NCBI GenBank assembly: GCA_031267455.1
Contig: JAIRZC010000248.1
Coordinates: forward strand, 1-7,180
Reading direction: 5' to 3'
Length of the DNA: 7,180 nt
From: Accumulibacter sp.
GTDB taxonomy: Bacteria > Pseudomonadota > Gammaproteobacteria > Burkholderiales > Rhodocyclaceae
The notes beneath the pieces are model-generated. The model made no database searches and was not told where the DNA came from. It saw nothing but the letters and a program-made list of their open reading frames with translations. Positions within the stretch are counted from its first letter, which is position 1. Each line of letters begins with the position of its first letter. Below, piece by piece: positions 1 through 4,817 of the stretch. The position numbers were made by a program, and so were the translations under genes.

Positions 1-669
1 CATCATTCCGGGCGCGTTCATCCCGATCGATTGGAGCGCGGAGACCCACGCCTTTCTCAGGAAGCCCGCGTTTTTAAGGTCGCCCGCCGCGTCGATCGCG
101 GCCTGCTGCTGCCCTTGGCGCAATTCTTCAAGACCCTCGCCGAGCGCGGAGAAGACGCCGCCGCTTTCAAAGAGTCGTTCGCGCGTCTCATCGCTTCCGA
201 GCGCGGCCATACCCATCGCGAACGGGTTGAGAAGCCCCAGGGTGGGTCGCGCCTTTTCCACGCTTCCCACGGTCCTGGCCAGCGCCTCGCCCGCGCCGAG
301 CGTGCCCGCCGAAGCGGCATAAGCTCCCGAAAGAAGCGCGCCTGCGGTCGAATGCCAGAGTTCAAGCGCCGAGAGCGTTTCCACGTCGTCGCGCGCGACC
401 TTCGCGTTCTCCGGGTTCGCCATCCACCGCGCCGTCCCCGGCGATCCCTTCAAGACTTCGTTGATCCGCTCGAAATCGATTTCCCGCTCGACTTCGGGAA
501 GGTTCCGAAGAACGATCTCTTGCGGAAGCTCGATCGCGCGACCCAGCTTCCGCGCTTTCGCCGCGTCGTCGGGGTTCGTGTCGAGGGAAGTCCGGAGGCT
601 TAGAGCGGCTTTTTCACGGGTTTCTCTGGCAACAGACCTGAGTATTTCCCTATAGGAGTTTTCGTCCAT
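1..669 (-). CDS. Large polyvalent-type phage protein (LPP), N-terminal part, runs off left edge
   Basis: The minus strand reads open from ATG at 669-667 to base 1: 223 codons, no stop. It begins MDENSYREIL and has a charged helical N-terminus. A block at about residues 29-91 follows, containing TNPDDAAKARKLGRAI, RNLPEVEREIDFERINEVL and ARWMANPENAKVA. I recognise this pattern from the N-termini of very large phage polyproteins that carry effector or anti-restriction domains; the exact role cannot be read from this part. Residues from about 100 on are Ala/Gly/Leu-rich helices. The start is supported because the second copy (3885) aligns from almost the same position. The ribosome site is weak (GAGCGGA, 4 nt spacer). 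The hicAB promoter lies divergently 33 bp away. Antisense frames here are shadows: the minus frame has the balanced composition and a conserved paralogue. The rest of the protein lies outside the window. Confidence 0.85.
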   Translation of the reverse strand, partial: MDENSYREILRSVARETREKAALSLRTSLDTNPDDAAKARKLGRAIELPQEIVLRNLPEVEREIDFERINEVLKGSPGTARWMANPENAKVARDDVETLSALELWHSTAGALLSGAYAASAGTLGAGEALARTVGSVEKARPTLGLLNPFAMGMAALGSDETRERLFESGGVFSALGEGLEELRQGQQQAAIDAAGDLKNAGFLRKAWVSALQSIGMNAPGMM

Positions 670-701
670 TCATTCCGCTCTTGAATTTTTTTTAAGGGAG
701 A

Positions 702-729
702 TTGACAGCTTCGATTTTGCAACTAAAAT
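702..729 (+). promoter_or_regulatory. Sigma70-type promoter of hicAB
   Basis: A perfect -35 box TTGACA lies at 702-707. After a 16-bp spacer comes TAAAAT (724-729), a 5/6 match to the -10 consensus. Transcription would start near 735-737, at or next to the hicA ATG at 737, so the mRNA would have almost no leader. The -10 box lies inside the palindrome at 718-737, so a bound repressor would block it. Confidence 0.75.
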
Positions 730-737
730 TAGTTGCA
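718..737. promoter_or_regulatory. hicAB operator palindrome
   Basis: A perfect inverted repeat has 9-bp arms, TGCAACTAA and TTAGTTGCA, separated by 2 bp. It covers the -10 box and ends on the A of the hicA start codon. HicB proteins with a ribbon-helix-helix C-terminus are known to bind palindromes in their own promoters, so this is the expected autoregulatory site. That HicB binds here is an inference. Confidence 0.72.
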
Positions 738-982
738 TGTCGAAACAGGGAAAACGCCTCGCCACACTGACGAACGAAGAGGCACGCATGACGTGGGCGG
801 AACTGGTCGCGCTGCTTGGCGGATTGGGGTACAGGCTTGTCGAAGGTAAAGGGTCGCGCGTGAAATTCGAGCACGATGTCGAAGCCCCCATCAACCTGCA
901 TCGCCCGCACCCTGGCAACGAAATCAAGGCGTATGTGCGGCGGCTTGTGCTCGAACATCTCAAGGAAAGGAAACAGCCATAA
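737..982 (+). CDS. hicA: HicA mRNA interferase toxin
   Basis: 81 residues. HicA toxins have a dsRBD-like fold and cleave mRNA independently of the ribosome when not held by HicB. The core runs from TWAELVALLGGLGY (about residues 19-32) through GSRVKF to the HRPHPGNEIK motif, which is diagnostic of this subfamily, and ends in a helix. In this subfamily GSR replaces the GSH of classical HicA. The start at 737 keeps the short MSKQGKRL extension that related HicAs carry. It has no ribosome site because it coincides with the predicted transcription start. An internal ATG at 788, preceded by AAGAGG with a 5-nt spacer, would give a 64-residue core protein and is a real alternative. Its TAA (980-982) overlaps the probable hicB start. 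It is divergent from the LPP gene. Confidence 0.93.
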   Translation: MSKQGKRLATLTNEEARMTWAELVALLGGLGYRLVEGKGSRVKFEHDVEAPINLHRPHPGNEIKAYVRRLVLEHLKERKQP

Positions 983-987
983 ACACT

Positions 988-1335
988 TTGCTTTTTCATC
1001 GCGGTTATTACGGTTCCATCGAAGCCAGTCCGGAAGACGATTGTCTTTTCGGCAAACTGCAATTCATCCGCGCGCTGGTGAGTTACGAAGGGCGGACGGT
1101 TTCCGAACTGGAACAGGCGTTTCACGAGGCGGTGGCGGATTATCTGGCCGATTGCGAAAGCGCGGGTCGCGCGCCGGAATTGCCCTGTAAGGGATCTTTC
1201 AATGTTCGCGTCGGCCATGCGTTGCACTTAGCCGCGAGCGTTGCGGCCGCGCGCCGGAACGTGACACTCAACGACCTGACCCGGCGCGCGCTTTCCGCGT
1301 ACATCGGACAACAGGGTTTGACCGTGGAGGCGTAA
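988..1335 (+). CDS. hicB: HicB antitoxin with C-terminal ribbon-helix-helix
   Basis: 115 residues from TTG at 988. The N-terminal HicB fold (GYYGSIEASPEDDCLFGKL, then LVSYEGRTVSELEQAF and AVADYLADC) binds and neutralises HicA. The GSFNVRV strand and the following helices (about residues 69-110) form a ribbon-helix-helix DNA-binding domain, so this protein should also repress the operon. The start is unusual. A good purine-rich ribosome site (AAGGAAAGGA, 962-971) is 7 nt from ATA at 979 but 16 nt from the TTG. Reading from ATA adds three residues (x-N-T) typical of HicB N-termini. A single G in place of A981 would make a classical ATGA stop/start overlap. Its stop is 9 bp from the end of the convergent virion gene fragment. 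Confidence 0.93.
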   Translation: MLFHRGYYGSIEASPEDDCLFGKLQFIRALVSYEGRTVSELEQAFHEAVADYLADCESAGRAPELPCKGSFNVRVGHALHLAASVAAARRNVTLNDLTRRALSAYIGQQGLTVEA

Positions 1336-1344
1336 ATCCATGCG

Positions 1345-1941
1345 TCAATCCTTGTATCCGGCGAGATACACCCGCCGAAAGGCTTCGATCACTTCAGCGC
1401 GGTCGGGATCGCGCCCGTTGGCCGCCTTGAAATCCTCTGTGATCTTCTTGCGGATTCCTGGAGGCATTTCATTGCGATCGAATACGAATTTCTTTCCGGA
1501 CCTTCCCTCCTCGTAATAACGCGCGTCCGGGGAAAACCCTCCGGACTTGCCTTTGACCGCATGGAATTCCACCCATTTCCTGATCGTTCCGAAATCGGGC
1601 GGCTTTTTCTCTCTCGCCGTGGAATCCCGTATCTCGTCCCTGACCGCGCCCCTGTACTCAAGAAACGCCGGACTTTTATCCGGATTGTCTTTTCTGCCGA
1701 GAATCCCAGAAAGAACGGCGGTTTCCTGTATCATCTTGTCGATAGTCGCATCCGTGACTTTTTGCGCGTCGTAATCCTTGTCATGCGCCTTCCGCCAGAA
1801 AGCCGCCATTTGTTCCTTGTGTTTCGCTGACGCGCCGCTTTGCAATTCTTTCAAGTCCGCTTCGCTCATGTCGCGCCATTGCGCTTGACTGAAATCGATC
1901 ACGCGGTTCCAGGTTTCAGAATCGTCGATAAAACCGTTCAT
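1345..1941 (-). CDS. Phage internal virion/tail protein, C-terminal part (truncated)
   Basis: 198 residues, acidic and basic, helical, with no signal peptide or membrane segment. It has the layout I associate with the C-terminal region of large podovirus-like internal or tail proteins: DSETWNRVIDF and QWRDMSEADLKEL, then a helix with TIDKMIQE, a central FGTIRKWVEFHAVKG stretch, an aromatic basic segment (GKKFVFDRNEMPP) and a final IRKKITEDF plus AEVIEAFRRVYL helix pair. Full-length relatives are several times longer, so this is probably a 3' fragment. It may still be translated: GGAGG lies 11 nt before the ATG at 1941. Homologous genes normally sit just upstream of LPP genes; here hicAB has come between this fragment and the LPP start at 669. 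No closer function can be given. Confidence 0.62.
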   Translation of the reverse strand: MNGFIDDSETWNRVIDFSQAQWRDMSEADLKELQSGASAKHKEQMAAFWRKAHDKDYDAQKVTDATIDKMIQETAVLSGILGRKDNPDKSPAFLEYRGAVRDEIRDSTAREKKPPDFGTIRKWVEFHAVKGKSGGFSPDARYYEEGRSGKKFVFDRNEMPPGIRKKITEDFKAANGRDPDRAEVIEAFRRVYLAGYKD

Positions 1942-2016
1942 CGTAAAACTTTCCTCCGGTTGAAACCCCGCCCTTTAAGGCGCTGGGAGACCTGCCCTGG
2001 CCGACCGGCCGGAGTT

Positions 2017-2148
2017 TCAGCGACCGTTTTGGGAGGGGAGAGAAACCCCTTCCAAAACACCTTGGATCGACAGGCCGAAAGGCCTGTCGCTGATTTCTTG
2101 CTCCTTTCCGTTGATGCCTGGATTTCCCGAGCGTTTCCAACGGAAAGG
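2017..2148 (+). other. Stem-loop cluster, possible structured RNA
   Basis: No credible gene covers 1942-2153. Hairpin A pairs 2026-2038 with 2046-2058 (13 bp, one G-U in the plus-strand RNA). Hairpin B pairs 2068-2076 with 2081-2089 (9 bp) and has a GAAA tetraloop. Hairpin C pairs 2103-2113 with 2138-2148 (11 bp, 24-nt loop). In addition, 2017-2024 pairs with 2086-2093 (8 bp) around hairpin A and excludes part of hairpin B. The G-U pair and the GNRA loop exist only in the plus-strand RNA. No promoter or U-tract is obvious. Confidence 0.45.
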
Positions 2149-2153
2149 TCGAT

Positions 2154-2220
2154 CCCGCTCACCGCCTTCGGCCGTTCGCCCAAGGCTAGCCCAGGAGAAC
2201 CTCGGCACGTGTACGTCCGG
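2154..2220 (-). repeat. Dispersed 67-bp repeat, copy 1
   Basis: Bases 2179-2220 match 4717-4758 at 38 of 42 positions, and the first 22 bases from 2179 are identical. The similarity continues more weakly to 2154, with one single-base gap against 4691. On the minus strand both copies read HVP(R/K)FSWASLGR in the same frame, and the differences there are silent or mostly conservative. This copy abuts and cuts off the coding remnant that ends near 2221. Confidence 0.72.
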
Positions 2221-2370
2221 ATTGCAAAAAGAGTTCGAAGCCCAACCGCTTCCTGGCGCTGGCCGAAAGCAGGATCGCGCGGTCGGTCTTTTCTTTCAGT
2301 TGCTGCGTCAGGATCATCAGGCGGTCGAGTGCGGAATTGATGGGCTTGCCGCGCCATTCCCTGAGGAAGG
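2221..2370 (-). pseudogene. Unidentified coding remnant
   Basis: The minus frame reads LREWRGKPINSALDRL, then MILTQQLKEKTDRAI and SARKRLGFELFLQSG. It is a balanced helical sequence with GC-rich third codon positions, unlike the arginine/proline-rich shadow frames on both strands. No start codon with a ribosome site is visible; a TTG further upstream in the frame is possible. The sensible composition stops where the 67-bp repeat begins at 2220, so the 3' end appears replaced. I do not recognise the family. It is probably part of a phage or accessory gene broken by recombination. Confidence 0.42.
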
Positions 2371-2498
2371 TGACTCGCCGAAGGCGAAACGGAAGGAGTT
2401 GAAAGCGCAAGGGCGGATGGATTACCCGCGGGCGGGATGATCTTTGGAGACAGAGGACAAAAGATTGTCGTTTGATGTCACGCGCTCTGTCTTCTGTT

Positions 2499-2693
2499 TC
2501 ATGGCCGCAACGCGCAATCGGCAGCCACCTCCTGAAGAACGCTTTCGATCTTTGCAGATATCTCGGCTTTGTCGGCCCGCGAAAACGCGTCTTCGATCCG
2601 AACGTCCAGGCCATCTTCCATCCGAACGACCGATTCTGGCATCCGGGACGCAATCTCGAAGGCGCGGAACTGCTTTAGCGCCGTGGCGTGTTG
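2499..2693 (-). pseudogene. Unidentified 64-residue coding remnant
   Basis: The minus frame is open from just after TAA (2696-2694) to TGA at 2501-2499. It reads ALKQFRAFEIASRMPESVVR, then DVRIEDAFSRADKAEI and KIESVLQEVAADC. It looks like a soluble helical protein, with a purine-rich first codon position that favours this strand. The likely first ATG codons are internal (RM at residue 19, RM at 24) and lack a ribosome site, so the 5' end is probably lost at the junction near 2695-2710, where the S24 relic begins on the other strand. A plus-strand frame over the same bases (2472-2678) is less convincing but not excluded. Family unknown. Confidence 0.38.
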
Positions 2694-2709
2694 TTATCAT
2701 AGATGCGCG

Positions 2710-2886
2710 CTGCTTGAATTGGTGTTGAAACGCCTTATTTTCGAGTACCGTCCGGAAGTCGGTGCTCAAGCATGGATCATGCGCGGCGACAACACTGACA
2801 AGAAAGAGCATCCGGACAAGCTCCTGCCGCCCGACGACAGGACAATGATCATCGGGCGCGCGGTTTGGAACGATAACAGGCTATAA
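2710..2886 (+). pseudogene. LexA/S24-type repressor, C-terminal relic
   Basis: The plus frame ending at TAA (2884-2886) reads LVLKRLIFEYRP, AWIMRGDNTDKKEHPDKLLP, and ends IIGRAVWNDNRL. This follows the end of S24 peptidases such as LexA and phage repressors: VKRL with the catalytic lysine (AAA at 2728-2730), a strand, the S/G-DN-x-x segment, then the (I/V)GR-V-W strand and terminal L. The serine of the Ser/Lys dyad, the cleavage site and the whole HTH domain are absent. Upstream sequence in this frame has no S24 character and no start signal. It is therefore read as the 3' remnant of an immunity repressor, ending 76 bp before the Sel1 gene. Confidence 0.55.
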
Positions 2887-2962
2887 AAAGAAAGCCTGGA
2901 GAAGCGAGGATTTTGAATAACAGGAATGGGAAATCATGTACACATACTCAGGAAGCCCCCTT

Positions 2963-3454
2963 ATGAAACTGTGGGGGTGGCTTATAGTGCTTTGTTTGAT
3001 GCTGCCCATAATGGCTCATGCCCAAGCGGAACAGGATGATTTCAAAGCGGTCGATCTCTTCCAGAAAGCCTGCGAAGCTGGAATCGCCCCGAGTTGCGGA
3101 AAATTGGGCCTCATGTACAAAAAGGGGGAAGGCGTCAAACAAGATAACTTCAAGGCGGCCGAGCTTTTCCAGAAAGCTTGTGACGGCGGAGAAGCTTTGC
3201 CTTGCGCTCTCTTGGGATCCATGTACGTCAATGGACAAGGCGTCAAGCAAAATGACATCAAAGCCGTCGAGTTTTTCCAGAAATCCTGCGAGGGTAAACA
3301 TGCCTTGGGTTGCTACTTGTTGGGCCTTGCCTGTGAATATGGGGAAGGCACAAGGAAAGACATGGGCCAGGCGCTCTCGTATTTTGGAAAAGCCTGCGAT
3401 TTGAAATATTGGAGAGGATGCATTGACTACGCGCGATTGAAGAGGGGGCGTTAA
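2963..3454 (+). CDS. Secreted Sel1/Hcp-type cysteine-rich repeat protein
   Basis: 163 residues from ATG at 2963, chosen over the in-frame ATG at 2936 because AGGAAG lies 7 nt upstream and it starts a clean signal peptide (MKLWGW, hydrophobic core, cleavage after AHA near residue 20). The mature protein has four Sel1-like repeats of 36 residues with the signature KAxxxFQKxC...LG.MY..G.GVKQ. Each repeat carries Cys-x7-Cys (C37/C45, C73/C81, C109/C117, C145/C153), the pattern of disulfide-locked Hcp proteins. C124 is extra. It should act in the periplasm or outside the cell as a protein-binding scaffold; the partner is unknown. The last repeat is the most diverged. No phage virion feature is visible, so it looks like bacterial cargo or a moron gene. 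Confidence 0.93.
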   Translation: MKLWGWLIVLCLMLPIMAHAQAEQDDFKAVDLFQKACEAGIAPSCGKLGLMYKKGEGVKQDNFKAAELFQKACDGGEALPCALLGSMYVNGQGVKQNDIKAVEFFQKSCEGKHALGCYLLGLACEYGEGTRKDMGQALSYFGKACDLKYWRGCIDYARLKRGR

Positions 3455-3503
3455 ACCGATGCCCCCTCCTCATCTGCCTCGTCATCACGGACGAAGATAC
3501 TGG

Positions 3504-3885
3504 TCAGCCGTTCTGGCGTTTCCGTAGTTCGCCGGCGGGGCGCGACGCAAATTCCACCGCGGACGCCAAAAGCGTACCGATCCCGGTCAGCGCTCCCACA
3601 TCGTCCCACGCAACCTTCGCGTTCTCCGGGTTCGCCATCCACCGCGCCGTTCCGGGCGACCTCTTCAAGACCTCGTTGATCCGCTCGAAGTCGATTTCCC
3701 GCTCGACCTCCGGGAAATTCCGAAGCACCAGGTCTTGCGGAAAATCAATCGCGCGACCCGGTTTCCGCGCTTTTCCCGCGTCGTCGGGATTGGTGTCGAG
3801 CGCGTTGCGAACCGCAAACGCGCGTCGCGGCTTCGCGCCTCTGTCGGCGACGATCCATTTCCGCGAAAATTTCGTCGTCAGTCAA
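3504..3885 (-). pseudogene. Second LPP N-terminus, frameshifted and truncated
   Basis: A TTG start at 3885-3883 has AAAGGA 6 nt upstream (3897-3892) and opens LTDDEIFAEMDRRRQRREAA. Near 3818-3826 one extra base breaks the frame; that first frame stops at 3747-3745. In the shifted frame the LPP block resumes: NALDTNPDDAGKARKPGRAI, RNFPEVEREIDFERINEVL and ARWMANPENAKVAWDDV. It then departs from the left copy (ALTGIGTLLASAVEF) and stops at 3506-3504. Bases 3613-3800 match 398-585 without gaps at about 164 of 188 positions. This is a paralogous LPP 5' end that lost thousands of bases downstream. A GTG-initiated 74-residue frame (3728-3504) could still be read but lacks a ribosome site. Confidence 0.82.
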
Positions 3886-3914
3886 TAATCGTCCTTTCGG
3901 TGGCGAATATCATG

Positions 3915-3924
3915 GATGCGCATC
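3915..3924. promoter_or_regulatory. Short palindrome, possible operator
   Basis: GATGCGCATC is a perfect 10-bp palindrome in the divergent gap between the LPP remnant and the toxin gene. Toxin-antitoxin operons of this type are usually autoregulated at nearby palindromes, but this one lies about 50 bp upstream of the candidate -10 box, so assignment is weak. Confidence 0.25.
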
Positions 3925-3971
3925 GCTGAAATGCCCAATCTTTTTGCTCGCCTTTTTTGTTGTCCTTGGGA

Positions 3972-3977
3972 TACAAT
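3972..3977 (+). promoter_or_regulatory. Candidate -10 box of the toxin-antitoxin operon
   Basis: TACAAT is a 5/6 match to the -10 consensus, but no good -35 box is found at 16-18 bp. The predicted transcript start (about 3984) falls at the toxin ATG (3985), which has no Shine-Dalgarno, so translation could be leaderless. Confidence 0.4.
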
Positions 3978-3984
3978 GCGAGAC

Positions 3985-4281
3985 ATGCGATACGAACTCG
4001 AACAGACCGCGTCTTTCGAAGGCTGGCTGGAATCGCTTGACGCGGGCCATCGGCGGCGTGTCATTTCCCGGCTGAGCCGGGTCGAACAGGGAAACTTCGG
4101 CGACCACAAGGCAATCACGGAAAGCCTTTTCGAGTTACGTTGTTTTTTCGGCGGCGGCATCAGGATGTATTACACGATTCGCCGAAACACGGTGATTTTC
4201 ATGCTTTCGGGCGGCGACAAGGACAGCCAGAAACGCGACATTGAAATCGTGAAAGAAATGATGAAAGAACTGGAGAGCTAA
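3985..4281 (+). CDS. RelE/ParE-superfamily toxin (HigB-like addiction killer)
   Basis: 98 residues. Family members are ribosome-dependent mRNA interferases or relatives and are neutralised by the antitoxin downstream. The protein starts MRYELEQTASFEGWLESL. It has the basic helix RRRVISRLSRVEQGNFGD, then the hallmark strands ELRCFFGGGIRMYYTI and VIFMLSGGDKDSQKRDIEIV, with the GGdKxxQ-x-DI signature of the addiction module killer (HI1419-like) family, and the usual full length of about 100. ATG 3985 is chosen because the family starts there; ATG 3976 would add three residues and lies inside the -10 box. The antitoxin begins 3 nt after the stop: toxin-first order, as in higBA. It is divergent from the broken LPP copy. 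Confidence 0.93.
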   Translation: MRYELEQTASFEGWLESLDAGHRRRVISRLSRVEQGNFGDHKAITESLFELRCFFGGGIRMYYTIRRNTVIFMLSGGDKDSQKRDIEIVKEMMKELES

Positions 4282-4284
4282 GAC

Positions 4285-4575
4285 ATGGCCCTGAAAACGA
4301 TCCGACTTGACCTTGCCCAATATCTCGAAACCGAAGCGGACATCGCCGAGTTTCTGGCGGAGACGGCGCGGGAAGGGACGGAAGCGGATTTCATTCACGC
4401 GCTTTCCATCGCCGCCCGCGCGCGCGGCATGACGGAAGTCGCGCAAAAGGCGGGGGTTTCCCGCGCGAGTCTCTACAAATCGCTTTCCGGGGATGGAAAT
4501 CCGGAATTCGACACGGTTTATCGCGTCTGCGCCGCCCTGGGCGTGAAGCTCGTGCCGCAAGCCGTTCATGCCTGA
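4285..4575 (+). CDS. XRE-type HTH antitoxin of the addiction module
   Basis: 96 residues. It opens MALKTIRLDLAQYLETEADI, the N-terminal arm of the putative addiction-module antidote family that wraps its toxin. A Cro/C1-type helix-turn-helix follows at about residues 45-72 (MTEVAQKAGVSRASLYKSL), then FDTVYRVCAALGVKLVPQ. It neutralises the RelE/ParE-like toxin and probably represses the operon. GGAG at 4272-4275, inside the toxin 3' end, is the ribosome site (9-nt spacer), so the two genes are translationally coupled. Length is normal and no damage is seen, so the pair appears functional. Confidence 0.93.
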   Translation: MALKTIRLDLAQYLETEADIAEFLAETAREGTEADFIHALSIAARARGMTEVAQKAGVSRASLYKSLSGDGNPEFDTVYRVCAALGVKLVPQAVHA

Positions 4576-4620
4576 ATTTGAACCCAGGCCGTTCATTCGC
4601 TTCCCGCCTCTTTTGTCGCT

Positions 4621-4673
4621 TTCTGAAAATCGTATTTCATCTCTTGGAGACGGGACGATCCTATCGTTCAGAA
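4621..4673. repeat. Small nested inverted repeat
   Basis: Outer arms TTCTGAA (4621-4627) and TTCAGAA (4667-4673) enclose an inner hairpin, ACGAT-CCT-ATCGT (4655-4667), which overlaps the outer right arm by one base. It lies after the antitoxin stop but has no U-tract, so a terminator role is unproven. Confidence 0.25.
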
Positions 4674-4690
4674 GGCGTGATACGCGTACA

Positions 4691-4758
4691 CCCGCTTACC
4701 TTCTTCGACCATCCCTCCCAAGGCTAGCCCAGGAGAACTTCGGCACGTGCACGGTCGG
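4691..4758 (-). repeat. Dispersed 67-bp repeat, copy 2
   Basis: This is the partner of 2154-2220. On the minus strand it reads TVHVPKFSWASLGRDGRRR and then stops. Its last 17 bases (4692-4708) are identical to 5317-5333, the 3' end and stop codon of the large LPP gene. It may therefore be a fossil of a phage gene 3' end. The frame continues upstream on the minus strand to about 4801 without a convincing start. Confidence 0.7.
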
Positions 4759-4767
4759 AACCTGGGG

Positions 4768-4796
4768 TTTTCCTGCTCTTCCCGAAAAGCTACAAT
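4768..4796 (+). promoter_or_regulatory. Candidate promoter of the lipoprotein gene
   Basis: TACAAT (4791-4796) is a good -10 box. TTTTCC (4768-4773), 17 bp upstream, is only a 3/6 match to -35. The strong ribosome site GGAGGGG (4806-4812) follows, 5 nt before the ATG. The string TACAATGC also occurs at the toxin promoter (3972). Confidence 0.4.
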
Positions 4797-4817
4797 GCAA
4801 AAAAAGGAGGGGTCGTC

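Noticed and set aside
31..603. 190-codon plus-strand frame
   Set aside because: It is antisense to the LPP N-terminus. Its composition is extreme in Arg and Phe/His, and the minus frame has a paralogue at 3504-3885.
1938..2357. Overlapping minus- and plus-strand frames of 60-170 codons across 1840-2440
   Set aside because: Arg/Pro/Ser-rich shadow frames over hairpins and the repeat, lacking ribosome sites; only the short REWRGKPINS segment in another frame looks coding.
2375..2387. TCGCC-GAA-GGCGA mini-hairpin
   Set aside because: A 5-bp stem is expected by chance in GC-rich sequence and has no neighbours that give it a role.
2472..2678. 68-codon plus-strand frame ending NLEGAELL
   Set aside because: It shares codon boundaries with the opposite-strand remnant, whose first codon positions are more purine-rich. 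It has no ribosome site. Not fully excluded.
2422..2811. 129-codon minus-strand frame upstream of the 2693-2499 remnant
   Set aside because: The plus strand over 2710-2886 matches an S24 C-terminus, so this frame is its antisense shadow; I had first considered it a frameshifted continuation.
2948..3301. 117-codon minus-strand frame with internal repeats
   Set aside because: The repetition is the mirror image of the Sel1 repeats on the plus strand.
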